A stretch of 64,000 bases of DNA from Lachnospiraceae bacterium XBB2008 (GCA_900102235.1 FMVL01000008.1:1-64000); one strand, 5' to 3'. Positions 52,672 through 61,452 are shown, counted from the stretch's first letter. A program made the numbers and translations. The notes: generated by a model from the sequence alone, not told the origin.

Positions 52672-53235
52672 GCGATATGACCCAAATCGCCTGGAAAGCG
52701 GCGTTTAGGTCATGAGTGGGGGCACGTGTGATGCGTTATGTAAACCGAAACACGCAGATCCTACAGCCGGTTATGACTTACAGAGCAAAAACTCGCTCCC
52801 AGGTCATGAATCGGGGCGCAAATCGCACGTTATGTAAACCACCACTGCGGGGGACGAGAGAGGCGATATGACCCAAACAGCCAGGAAAGCGCCATTTAGG
52901 TCATGAATGAGGTTACATGCTGCGCGTTATGTAAACCGAAACTCGTAGATCCTGCAGCAGGTTATGACCTACAGAGCAAAAACTCGCTCCCAGGTCATAG
53001 ATCGGGGTACAAATCGCACGTTATGTAAACCACCACTGCAGGGGACGAGAGAGGCGATATGACCCAAATCGCCAGAAAAGCACCATTTGGGTCATGGATG
53101 GGATTATATACGTTGAGTTATGTAAACCGAGACTCGCAGATTCTACAGCAGGTTATGACTTACAGAGCAAAAACTCGCTCCCAGGTCATGAATCGGGATA
53201 CAATCGCATAGTTATGTAAACCGACATCGCGTGAC
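52672..53235. repeat. Tripled 191-bp repeat with two large hairpins per unit
   Basis: Units begin at 52672, 52863 and 53054, exactly 191 bp apart. Hairpin A in unit 1 (52677-52713) pairs ATGACC, CAAA and CGCC with GGCG, TTTA and GGTCAT. Hairpin B (52773-52807) pairs ATGACTT with AGGTCAT and GAGC with GCTC. Between them each unit has GTTATGTAAACC. Differences between units include changes in both arms that keep pairing in part. No reading frame is kept. Confidence 0.92.
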
Positions 53236-53270
53236 TACCTTATACGATAGAAAGCTGGCAATCTGGGAAA

Positions 53271-53478
53271 CGAAGCAACCTAGAAGAAAAGCAACCTAGG
53301 AACGAAGCAACCCGGGAAACAAAGCAACCCGGGAGACAAAGCAACCCGGGAAACGAAGCATCCTAGGAACAAAGCAACCCGGGAAACGAAGCAACCCGGG
53401 AAACAAAGCAACCTAGGAACGAAGCAACCCGGGAAACCAAGCAACCTAGAAACCAAGCAACCCAGGAAATCCGGTAAA
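53271..53478. repeat. Twelve-unit 16-17-bp repeat array
   Basis: AAGCAACCCGGGAAACR is repeated; units with CCCGGG are 17 bp and units with CCTAGG are 16 bp. Twelve units can be counted, the outer ones less perfect. The array is followed by two copies of AAACAAAGAAAACM just before the ribosome site of the KDPG aldolase gene. Confidence 0.9.
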
Positions 53479-53525
53479 GAAAATCAAACAAAGAAAACCA
53501 AACAAAGAAAACAGAGGGGAAATAC

Positions 53526-54485
53526 ATGAACGATTTATTGAAGAAGATACATGACATAGGCATAGTGCCGGTGATCGCGATCGATGATGCCGAAAAAGCA
53601 GTGCCGCTCGCAAAGGCGCTAGTGGCAGGCGGCCTGCCGGCCGCCGAAGTAACCTTCCGAACAGCGGCTGCCGAGGATGCGATCCGTGCGATCGTAAAGG
53701 AAGTTCCTGAGATGGTAGTAGGTGCGGGAACCGTGCTCACTAAGGATCAGGCCGATCGTGCGATAGATGCCGGTGTACAGTTCATAGTGAGCCCCGGCTT
53801 TAATCCCGACATCACCCGCTATGTGATCGATAAAGGCATGCTCATGATCCCCGGTACAGCTACCGCAGGCGAGATGGAGCAGGCTATGTCAATGGGCCTT
53901 GACGCCGTTAAGTTCTTCCCCGCCGAGCAGAATGGCGGAATAGATAAGCTGAAAGCGCTGGCAGGTCCTTACAAGACTCTCATGTGGATGCCCACAGGCG
54001 GGATCAATACCGATAACCTGGAGAAGTATATGAGCTTTCCCCAGATTCTTGCTTGCGGCGGAACATGGATGGTGAAGAAGGATCTGATCGAGGGTGAAAG
54101 ATGGGATGAGATAACCGCCATCTGCAAGGCTGCGGTCAAGAAGATGCTTGGTGCCGAACTCAAGCATATCGGTATCAATACTGCGAACGAAGAAGAAGCG
54201 GTATCGCTGGCCAAGACACTTTGTGCACTCTTTGATATGGAATATCGCCCCATAGATATCTCGGTATTCGTTGGGCGCGGATTCGAGATCATGAAATATA
54301 TGGGCGAAGGCAGAAACGGACACATTGCCATTGCCGTTAATGATATCGACAGAGCAGTATTCCATCTTGCACATAATGGTGCGACCTTTGATGAGAGTAC
54401 GCGCAAGATCGACGAGAAGGGAACCAAGCTTATCTACTTAAACGGTGACTTCGGCGGATTCGCGATCCACCTTGCGAGAAAATAA
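53526..54485 (+). CDS. eda: KDPG/KHG aldolase with C-terminal VOC-like domain
   Basis: 319 residues. Residues 1-213 are a normal class I aldolase with Glu41 (EVTFRT) and the Schiff-base Lys129 in AVKFFPAEQNGG. Residues 214-319 (KHIGINTANEEEAVSLAKTL, HIAIAVNDIDRAVFHLAHNG, LIYLNGDFGGFAIHLARK) form a VOC/glyoxalase-like module. The aldolase splits KDPG to pyruvate and glyceraldehyde-3-phosphate; the extra domain's role is unknown. GAGGGG precedes the start. Confidence 0.92.
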   Translation: MNDLLKKIHDIGIVPVIAIDDAEKAVPLAKALVAGGLPAAEVTFRTAAAEDAIRAIVKEVPEMVVGAGTVLTKDQADRAIDAGVQFIVSPGFNPDITRYVIDKGMLMIPGTATAGEMEQAMSMGLDAVKFFPAEQNGGIDKLKALAGPYKTLMWMPTGGINTDNLEKYMSFPQILACGGTWMVKKDLIEGERWDEITAICKAAVKKMLGAELKHIGINTANEEEAVSLAKTLCALFDMEYRPIDISVFVGRGFEIMKYMGEGRNGHIAIAVNDIDRAVFHLAHNGATFDESTRKIDEKGTKLIYLNGDFGGFAIHLARK

Positions 54486-54560
54486 CCCGACCGGGGAAAC
54501 TGCATCAGCAGACCACATAAGGCAGAAAAATACATTAAAGAGATGAATCAGAAGCCGACC

Positions 54561-54652
54561 GGAAAGCCACATCAGCGGGCGGGAAAGTGAAAGCGTAACC
54601 CAACCGGGAAAGCCACATCAGCGGGCGGGAAAGTGAAAGCGTAACCCGATCG
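54561..54652. repeat. 46-bp tandem repeat, two copies plus flanking partials
   Basis: GGAAAGCCACATCAGCGGGC starts identical 46-bp units at 54561 and 54607. Partial, diverged copies flank them (GACCGGGGAAACTGCATCAGC at 54489 and GATCGGGAAAAAGCCGC at 54649). The CCGGGAAA core is shared with the 17-bp array before the aldolase gene. Confidence 0.85.
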
Positions 54653-54717
54653 GGAAAAAGCCGCGATCGGACGGCTTCATGACAGTAATAAACTAAACAG
54701 TTGAAAGGAATGATCAA

Positions 54718-55740
54718 ATGAGCAAAGTAGTTACATTCGGAGAAATAATGCTTCGTCTTGCACCCAACGGATATTACAGATTCTTTCAGGACGACCAGTT
54801 GCAGGCGACTTTCGGAGGAGGGGAAGCCAACGTGAGCGTTTCGCTCGCAAACTTCGGACTCGATTCCGTATATGTTACCAAACTTCCGACGCATGCTATC
54901 GGGCAGGCGGCAGTCAACAGCCTCAGATACTTCGGTGTCGATACGGATTCCATAGTGAGAGGCGGTGACAGGATCGGTATATATTTCCTGGAAAAAGGTG
55001 CTTCGCAAAGAGGCAGCGTATGCATCTACGACAGGGCTCATTCGGCAATCGCCGAAGCTGACAGATCCGATTTCGACTGGGATAAGATATTCGAAGGAGC
55101 TGACTGGTTCCACTTCACCGGGATCACCCCCGCACTCGGCGGACAGCTCGTTGACATATGTCTGGATGCATGCAAAGCAGCTCACGCTCACGGCGTGAAG
55201 ATCAGCTGTGACTTAAACTACCGCGGCAAACTCTGGACCAGAGAGCAGGCGCGCGAGGCCATGACGAAGCTTTGCGAATATGTGGATGTATGCATTTCCA
55301 ACGAAGAGGATGCCAAGGATGTCTTCGGCATTGAGGCTGAAGGTACCGATATCACGGGCGGAAAACTGAACACCGAAGGATACAAGTCGGTTGCCAAGCA
55401 GCTTGCCGACAGATTCGGATTTGAAAAAGTAGCTATCACGCTTCGTACATCGATATCCGCCAATGACAATGACTGGCAGGGCATGCTCTATGACGGCACG
55501 GATTACTGCTTCTCCAAATCTTATCATCTCCACATCGTGGATAGAGTAGGTGGCGGAGACAGCTTCGGAGGCGGCCTGATCTATTCGCTTGTTAACGGGT
55601 ATTCCACCCAGGATGCGATAGAGTTTGCTGTTGCCGCTTCGGCACTCAAGCATTCCGTAGAAGGCGACTTCAACCGCGTGAGTGTGGCGGAAGTTCAGAA
55701 ACTTGCAGGCGGAGATGCATCCGGACGTGTACAGAGATAA
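54718..55740 (+). CDS. kdgK: 2-dehydro-3-deoxygluconokinase
   Basis: 340 residues, PfkB fold. FGGGEANVSVSLANFGLDS near 31-50 contacts the sugar, CDLNYRGKLWT near 163 is typical for KDG kinases, and DRVGGGDSFGGGLIYSL near 277-293 holds the catalytic Asp of the GxGD motif. It phosphorylates KDG to KDPG for the aldolase encoded before it. GAAAGGA precedes the start. Confidence 0.94.
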   Translation: MSKVVTFGEIMLRLAPNGYYRFFQDDQLQATFGGGEANVSVSLANFGLDSVYVTKLPTHAIGQAAVNSLRYFGVDTDSIVRGGDRIGIYFLEKGASQRGSVCIYDRAHSAIAEADRSDFDWDKIFEGADWFHFTGITPALGGQLVDICLDACKAAHAHGVKISCDLNYRGKLWTREQAREAMTKLCEYVDVCISNEEDAKDVFGIEAEGTDITGGKLNTEGYKSVAKQLADRFGFEKVAITLRTSISANDNDWQGMLYDGTDYCFSKSYHLHIVDRVGGGDSFGGGLIYSLVNGYSTQDAIEFAVAASALKHSVEGDFNRVSVAEVQKLAGGDASGRVQR

Positions 55741-55763
55741 AGCGGAGAGTAACAGAGAATATC

Positions 55764-57200
55764 ATGAAAAAGTTTTTAGACCGAGATTTTGTATTACAGA
55801 CAGATACGGCGAAGCACCTGTTCCACGATTATGCAGAGGCGCTTCCCATCATAGATTATCATTGCCATCTTTCCGCACAGGACATTTATGAGGACAGAAG
55901 GTTTGACAGTCTGGGTGATGTGTGGTTCGGCGGAAAGCAGGCGGACGGTACATACGCGGGTGACCATTATAAGTGGCGCCTGATGCGTTCCAACGGAATG
56001 GCTGAGGAAATGGTGACCGGCAGGGGTGACGAACTCGCGAGATTTAAAGGCTTTGCCGAGACGCTCTCGCTCGCCATTGGCAACCCGATGTACCACTGGT
56101 GCCATCTCGAACTGAAGAAATACTTCGGAATTGAAGAACCATTGTCTACGGACAATGCGGAAGAAATATGGAATAAGTGCAATGATAAGCTTAAAACTGA
56201 CCCGTCCATGTCAGTCCGTGGTCTGATCCGTCAGAGCAACGTGGCATATGTCGGTACAACCGATGATCCGACGGACGATCTTGAGTGGCATAAGAAGATC
56301 GCTGCCGATGAGAGCATTGATTTCATGGTCCGTCCTTCGTTCAGACCGGATAAGGCTGTTGCCATTAACAAACCGGGCTTCGCTGACTATATAGGACATC
56401 TGTCACATTGTGTAGGGAAAGACTCGTTAAACAGCACATCGGAAGTTATAGATGCACTGAAAGAGCGCATAGAGTATTTTGCTTCCTGCGGATGCGTGGC
56501 TTCCGATCATGGTCTTGATTATGTACCTTTCAGGCCCGGCACGATGGAGCAGGCCGATGCGGCGTTTAAGAAAGCGATGGCCGGTGAACCCGTCAGCACG
56601 GAAGAGGCGGAAGTTTATCAGACGATAGTGCTTACCGCTGTCGCAAAAGAGTATCACAGGCACGGCATAGTAATGGAGATCCACTACTCCTGTCTGAGAA
56701 ATTCGAATGAAAGGACTTACAAAACTCTGGGTCCGGATACCGGATACGATATGATAGCTCAGAACACATGCGGAGCACAGCTTACAGCGTTCCTCTCACA
56801 TCTTGACAGTACCAACGAGCTTCCCAGGACAGTCATCTTCTCGCTTAATCCTGCGGACAACGAGCAGATAGGCACGATGCTCGGATGCTTCCAGTCATCC
56901 GATGTGCCCGGCAAGATCCAGCAGGGTCCCGCCTGGTGGTTCAACGATTCCAAGTCGGGTATGGAAGAGCAGATGAAGTCGCTTGCCAATCTCGGGATCC
57001 TCGGAAACTTCATAGGCATGCTCACCGACTCGAGGTCATTCCTTTCATATACGAGACATGACTATTTCAGGAGGATCATGTGCAACCTTATCGGAGGCTG
57101 GGTGGAAGCGGGCGAATATCCCGATGATGAAGCCTCACTCAAACGTATAGTGGAAGGGATATCATATTATAATGCTAAACGCTATTTTGGTTTTATGTAA
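55764..57200 (+). CDS. uxaC: Glucuronate/galacturonate isomerase
   Basis: 478 residues, full length. The metal and substrate motifs LPIIDYHCHLSAQDIYEDRR, FRPDKAVAINKPGF, ASDHGLDYV and HYSCLRNSNERTY are conserved. It converts D-glucuronate to D-fructuronate (and galacturonate to tagaturonate). GGAGAG lies upstream; it follows kdgK after 23 nt. The stop lies inside a TTATGTAAACCG motif shared with the 191-bp repeats. Confidence 0.96.
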   Translation: MKKFLDRDFVLQTDTAKHLFHDYAEALPIIDYHCHLSAQDIYEDRRFDSLGDVWFGGKQADGTYAGDHYKWRLMRSNGMAEEMVTGRGDELARFKGFAETLSLAIGNPMYHWCHLELKKYFGIEEPLSTDNAEEIWNKCNDKLKTDPSMSVRGLIRQSNVAYVGTTDDPTDDLEWHKKIAADESIDFMVRPSFRPDKAVAINKPGFADYIGHLSHCVGKDSLNSTSEVIDALKERIEYFASCGCVASDHGLDYVPFRPGTMEQADAAFKKAMAGEPVSTEEAEVYQTIVLTAVAKEYHRHGIVMEIHYSCLRNSNERTYKTLGPDTGYDMIAQNTCGAQLTAFLSHLDSTNELPRTVIFSLNPADNEQIGTMLGCFQSSDVPGKIQQGPAWWFNDSKSGMEEQMKSLANLGILGNFIGMLTDSRSFLSYTRHDYFRRIMCNLIGGWVEAGEYPDDEASLKRIVEGISYYNAKRYFGFM

Positions 57201-57279
57201 ACCGCCATCGCATTTTCGATACAAAAGGCGCCAAAGCCTTTAACATAAAAAAATTCATTTTCTTGGAGGTTTTAAACTG

Positions 57280-58053
57280 ATGACTGACATTTTTGACTTG
57301 AAGGATCAGGTAGCGATCGTAACCGGATGTTCCACCGGTCTCGGAGTTCAGATGGCACATGCACTTGCCGCAAAAGGAGCCAATATCGTGGCCCTCGCAA
57401 GACGCCAGGAACTCATCGACCGGGTGGCGGCTGAGATAGCCGATAAGTACGGAGTGAAGACTCTCGCTGTCAGATGCGACATCACGGATACCGAGATGGT
57501 TGAATCCGCAGTTGACACCGTGCTTAAGGAGTTCGGACGGATCGATATCCTGATCAACAATGCGGGAACAGGCGGAGTTACTCCCGCTGAGGACTTGACC
57601 GATGATACTTTTTCGAATGAGATCGACATCGATCTGTTCGGTACGTTCAGGATGGCCAGATCCGTGGCCAAGAAGGCTATGATCCCCGCTAAATACGGTC
57701 GTATCATCAATATCGCATCCATGTACGGACTGGTCGGAAACAAGATAGCTCCGTCATCGGCATATCATGCAGCCAAGGGCGGTGTTGTCAATCTGACCAG
57801 AGCACTTGCATGCGAGTGGGGCAAGTACGGTATCACCGTTAATGCGATCTGCCCCGGATACTTCATTACGGATCTTACGGCTGACACGCTTAATTCCGAT
57901 TTCTTTAAAGAGTATTCCAAAGGTGCCATACCGATGGAGAGATACGGTTTTGAGGGTGAACTTGATACCGCGGCGCTTTTCCTTGCATCCAGATCATCCA
58001 CATATGTGACCGGCGTTGCACTCCCTGTTGACGGCGGATACACAGCTATGTAA
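57280..58053 (+). CDS. SDR oxidoreductase of the uronate operon
   Basis: 257 residues. VTGCSTGLGVQ binds NAD(P); NNAGTGG, the Ser in IASMYG and YHAAKGG complete the classical SDR site. It is of the gluconate-5-dehydrogenase/KduD group. Beside uxaC it could be a second KduD or reduce fructuronate, since some Firmicutes use an SDR-type mannonate oxidoreductase; no uxuA is in the window. TTGGAGG precedes the start. A small hairpin AAAGGC-GCCAAA-GCCTTT lies between it and uxaC. Confidence 0.88.
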   Translation: MTDIFDLKDQVAIVTGCSTGLGVQMAHALAAKGANIVALARRQELIDRVAAEIADKYGVKTLAVRCDITDTEMVESAVDTVLKEFGRIDILINNAGTGGVTPAEDLTDDTFSNEIDIDLFGTFRMARSVAKKAMIPAKYGRIINIASMYGLVGNKIAPSSAYHAAKGGVVNLTRALACEWGKYGITVNAICPGYFITDLTADTLNSDFFKEYSKGAIPMERYGFEGELDTAALFLASRSSTYVTGVALPVDGGYTAM

Positions 58054-58174
58054 AAGCCGGAGGGTATTATAGAAAAATCTCGCAGCGACAGGTGTCGCGA
58101 TAAACGAAAATAGTGTATACTGTAAAGGATGTTATAAACGTCATTATATAAGTGAGATTAGGAGGTATTTTTAT

Positions 58175-58561
58175 ATGGCTTGTTTTATAGTTCCCGCAAG
58201 TGAAGCGATCGTTACGACCATCACCGCCAAGGTTATTGAGTCCAAAGAGAAGAATACAGAGGCTTCGACCGAAACTCATGAGGAGACGAAGATACATTTC
58301 TCGGAGAAACTCGGCTGGCTCAACAAGATGCTCTGGGGCGGCTCCGCTCTTCTGGCATTTGAGCACATCTGGCATGGTGAGGTTGTTCCTTTCTTCCCGT
58401 TCCTTACCGCAGTAGAGAACGGTGAGACAGCTGACATGCTTGCCGAGATGGGAACCGCGGGCGTTGGAATGGCTCTTCTCGTTACGGCTGTATGGGGCGT
58501 TATGGTTGGTGTTTCTACGGTTCTGGAAAAGAAACAGTCGGAAGAAACCGAGAACAGCTGA
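58175..58561 (+). CDS. Small membrane protein, first of a signalling operon
   Basis: 128 residues. A short hydrophobic N-terminus, an acidic charged stretch (KNTEASTETHEETKIHF) and two hydrophobic segments (LGWLNKMLWGGSALLAFEHI, TAGVGMALLVTAVWGVMVG). AGGAGG lies 8 nt upstream. It is followed after 17 nt by another small membrane protein, then a kinase and regulator. No family recognised; a sensory or accessory role is inferred from position. Confidence 0.7.
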   Translation: MACFIVPASEAIVTTITAKVIESKEKNTEASTETHEETKIHFSEKLGWLNKMLWGGSALLAFEHIWHGEVVPFFPFLTAVENGETADMLAEMGTAGVGMALLVTAVWGVMVGVSTVLEKKQSEETENS

Positions 58562-58578
58562 AAGAGGAGGTATTAACG

Positions 58579-58893
58579 ATGACTTTACTCATAACCGTTA
58601 TAGCTGCCGTTACATGTACCGCGATCTGGTACAGCAATCCGAAGGCCAGAGAACTGAAAGTCGGGACTCTGTGCTGGATGTTCTGGGGAGCATCGATCAT
58701 GTGGTTTGTAGATGCAGTGGTTGAATATCTTGAGATCGGTGCGGAATTCTTTGAACCCTCCGGTGCAGATATGCTCAATGACCTGTATCTGGGCTTATCC
58801 GTAGTTGCTCTCGGACTTGTGATCTGGATCGTTGTACTGCTTATTAAGGATCCCGAGAAGATCATAAGAAAAACCGTTCTTACTCACAGATAA
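58579..58893 (+). CDS. Small membrane protein, second of a signalling operon
   Basis: 104 residues with three hydrophobic segments (LLITVIAAVTCTAIWY, LCWMFWGASIMWFVDAVVEY, YLGLSVVALGLVIWIVVLLI). GAGGAGG lies 9-10 nt upstream of 58579. It ends 3 nt before the kinase gene. Family not recognised. Confidence 0.72.
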   Translation: MTLLITVIAAVTCTAIWYSNPKARELKVGTLCWMFWGASIMWFVDAVVEYLEIGAEFFEPSGADMLNDLYLGLSVVALGLVIWIVVLLIKDPEKIIRKTVLTHR

Positions 58894-58896
58894 TAG

Positions 58897-60183
58897 ATGA
58901 AACCACTGGATATTTCCACATTTACGGTTCTGACCTTATATGTGGCGCTGTTTCTGCAGCTGATTGGACTTACTATCGCTGTCTGCTATGATTCGTATAT
59001 CAGTAAAGAGCACAGACGCCTCATGCTCATTGTTGTGGCTCTGGTGTTCAGTCTGGTACTTCAGAATCATGCGGACAGCGCATTGTCGTCAGCTTCTTTT
59101 GAACAAGTAGTCTTTGTTCATACTTTGGCCTCTATGTACGGATACATAGTCAGACCCATCATCATCGTCTTATTTATCAGAATAGTAGATACTTCATTCA
59201 GAAAAGGCACTCTCTGGGCGATAGCGATAGCCAATGCACTGATCTATTCCACAGCCATATTTTCACCGATCAGTTTTTCGTTCAGCGAGAGAAATCTTTT
59301 TCACAGGGGACCGCTCGGCTATACATGTGTGATCTCGAGCATAGCACTTATCGCGATCCTGACCATACTTACCATACGCAGGATCGTAGCAGGCGGCGGT
59401 CGCGGTGCGGATGCCATCATCCCCATTCTCAATATCGTTTTCATCATCGCCGCCAGTTTCGTGGATATCAGTCTTGATTTTAATCCCGATATCAGCATGC
59501 TTAATGTCAGCATGGTATCGGGTTGCATCTTTTACTATATTTGGCTGCATCTGCAGTTTGTCCGTGAGCATGAGGACGACCTGGAGGCCCAGCAGAGGAT
59601 AAGGATCATGATATCCCAGATACAGCCGCACTTTATGTTTAATACGCTGTCGACCATTCAGGCATTGTGTCTGATCAATCCTCAGAAGGCGGCTGACACC
59701 GTTGAAAAGTTCGGTACGTACCTTCGCCAGAATCTTGATTCACTGAATCAGGAGGATCTGATCCCGTTTGAAAGAGAACTCGAGCACACCAGGGTCTATT
59801 CGGATATAGAAAATGTCAGGTTCAGTTCGATATCGGTGGAATATGATATCCATGACACGGATTTTTCCGTGCCCGCGCTTACGGTCCAGCCGCTGGTGGA
59901 AAATGCGATCCGTCACGGCGTCAGATATAAGAAAGACGGATATGTGGTAGTCAGATCCTATCTTCGTGGAGACTTTCATGAGATAATCATCGAGGATAAC
60001 GGAAAGGGCTTCGAGGAAAGCGATATGCACAAGACCGACAGAGCTCACATAGGTGTGAGCAATGTGCGTGAACGTATAGAGAAGATGTGTGAGGGTACCG
60101 TCGACATAGACAGCAAACTCGGACAGGGTACCTCGATCATCATCAGAATACCTGCTTCGACGAAGAGTGAGGACGACGAATGA
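58897..60183 (+). CDS. LytS-like sensor histidine kinase
   Basis: 428 residues. Six or seven membrane helices fill residues 10-215, with no large external domain. The kinase part has QIQPHFMFNTLSTIQAL (His near 246), PLVENAIRHGV near 330 and IEDNGKGFEE near 368. It should phosphorylate the regulator that overlaps its stop by 4 nt. The signal may be membrane-linked, given the two small membrane proteins before it. No clear ribosome site is seen. Confidence 0.9.
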   Translation: MKPLDISTFTVLTLYVALFLQLIGLTIAVCYDSYISKEHRRLMLIVVALVFSLVLQNHADSALSSASFEQVVFVHTLASMYGYIVRPIIIVLFIRIVDTSFRKGTLWAIAIANALIYSTAIFSPISFSFSERNLFHRGPLGYTCVISSIALIAILTILTIRRIVAGGGRGADAIIPILNIVFIIAASFVDISLDFNPDISMLNVSMVSGCIFYYIWLHLQFVREHEDDLEAQQRIRIMISQIQPHFMFNTLSTIQALCLINPQKAADTVEKFGTYLRQNLDSLNQEDLIPFERELEHTRVYSDIENVRFSSISVEYDIHDTDFSVPALTVQPLVENAIRHGVRYKKDGYVVVRSYLRGDFHEIIIEDNGKGFEESDMHKTDRAHIGVSNVRERIEKMCEGTVDIDSKLGQGTSIIIRIPASTKSEDDE

Positions 60184-60980
60184 AGATAATGTGTGTGGAT
60201 GACGAGGAACTGATACTGAACCTTACGGTGTCCATGTGCCGCGAGTTACCCGGGATAGATGAGGTTACCGGCTTTGACTCTGCCGCGGAAGCTATCAAGG
60301 CAGTAAAAAAAGAACCGCCGGATCTCGCGATACTGGATATAGACATGCCCGAGATCAACGGGATCAAACTGGCCGCACGCATCAAGGAGATACATCCGGA
60401 TACCTCCATCATCTTCCTGACGGGCTACTCTCAGTATGCCGTGGAAGCTTTTGAGATGCATGTATCGGGTTATCTGCTCAAACCCGTGAACCGTGACAGG
60501 CTTGCCGAGGAGGTTAAATATGCGCTGTCCGGTAAGACCGAGAAGTCTGACCAGCACATCGTGGTCAAGACCTTCGGTGAGTTTGATGTATTCGTGGACG
60601 GCAAGGTTGTCTCTTTTGCCAGATCCAAATCCAAGGAACTGCTCGCATATCTTGTTGACAGGCAGGGCGGTTCCGTGACACGAGCCGAAGCTTTTTCTAC
60701 CCTGTACGAGGACAGCTTCTATGACAGGCCGATGCAGAAGCAGTTCGATGTCATAGTGCGCAGCCTTAAGGATACGCTCACACAGTATGATATAGGCGGA
60801 ATCCTTGATATTCAGCGAGGGTCCATGCGCGTCGTGCCGGAGACTTTCGAGTGTGATTTCTACCGTTTCATGGCGGGTGACACGGACGCTATCAACTCCT
60901 ACCGAGGTGAATATATGAGTTCCTATTCCTGGGTCGATCTGACCGAAGGATACATGACATCCAAGCTGGAAGATATGTGA
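60180..60980 (+). CDS. Response regulator with BTAD/SARP-like output
   Basis: 266 residues. The receiver (1-120) has DDEE at 7-10, Asp53 in LDIDMPEING and the Lys at LLKPVN. The output domain has a winged-helix start (FGEFDVFVDGKVVSFARSKS, KELLAYLVDRQGGSVTRAEA) and a short BTAD-like tail, as in SARP-type activators. Translationally coupled to the kinase. Targets unknown. Confidence 0.9.
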   Translation: MKIMCVDDEELILNLTVSMCRELPGIDEVTGFDSAAEAIKAVKKEPPDLAILDIDMPEINGIKLAARIKEIHPDTSIIFLTGYSQYAVEAFEMHVSGYLLKPVNRDRLAEEVKYALSGKTEKSDQHIVVKTFGEFDVFVDGKVVSFARSKSKELLAYLVDRQGGSVTRAEAFSTLYEDSFYDRPMQKQFDVIVRSLKDTLTQYDIGGILDIQRGSMRVVPETFECDFYRFMAGDTDAINSYRGEYMSSYSWVDLTEGYMTSKLEDM

Positions 60981-60988
60981 TAATGATC

Positions 60989-61017
60989 CGGGCCTCATTC
61001 GAGGCCCGTTATTTTTT
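60989..61017 (+). terminator. Rho-independent terminator after the response regulator
   Basis: CGGGCCTC pairs perfectly with GAGGCCCG around a four-base loop, followed by TTATTTTTTC. It ends the four-gene signalling operon. Confidence 0.9.
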
Positions 61018-61064
61018 CTTTTTTGTTGGACATCTGTTGGACAGCGCATGGTTAGATGGTATAC

Positions 61065-61430
61065 ATGAAAGTATTATGCGTTGAAAAAGACAGAAAAAAT
61101 CTCAAACTTCTTATGACAGCATGCGAGAATATGCCGCAGATCGATGAGACCCGGGGCTTTACACGTACCAGAAATGTCGTTAAATATCTTGAGTCGAACG
61201 CTGCCGATATTGTTATAATGGATATAGATATGCCCGGTATGAACGGAACTACCGTTGCGTCCAAACTCCGGAAGGAGTATCCGGCACTGTCGATGATATT
61301 CGTCTCGGCCGACGAGAGATACGCCGTAGACGCTTTTGCCATGCATATATCGGGATTTCTGTTAAAACCCATAGACAAAGATAAACTCAATTATGAGATG
61401 GAGCATGCTCTTCAGAAGAGCAACTCATAG
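61065..61430 (+). CDS. Stand-alone receiver domain protein
   Basis: 121 residues, similar along its length to the receiver of the regulator upstream (MDIDMPGMNG with Asp53, ISGFLLKPIDKDKL with the Lys). The acidic pair DD of that receiver is EK here (CVEKDRK), so magnesium binding and phosphorylation may be altered. There is no output domain. ATG at 61056 is also possible; neither has a good ribosome site. It looks like a duplicated receiver that acts by protein contact or as a phosphate sink. Confidence 0.8.
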   Translation: MKVLCVEKDRKNLKLLMTACENMPQIDETRGFTRTRNVVKYLESNAADIVIMDIDMPGMNGTTVASKLRKEYPALSMIFVSADERYAVDAFAMHISGFLLKPIDKDKLNYEMEHALQKSNS

Positions 61431-61452
61431 CTTTCAGACGGGGTGATGATCA

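Noticed and set aside
53271-53478. CRISPR array
   Set aside because: Units are 16-17 bp with no unique spacers between them and no cas genes in the window; they are direct tandem repeats. The 73-bp and 191-bp arrays fail for the same reason.
61037-61065. Promoter TTGGAC-17-TATACA for the orphan receiver gene
   Set aside because: The -10 box overlaps the start codon, so the transcript would begin inside the gene; it would only work if translation began at a later codon that deletes the first strand of the domain.
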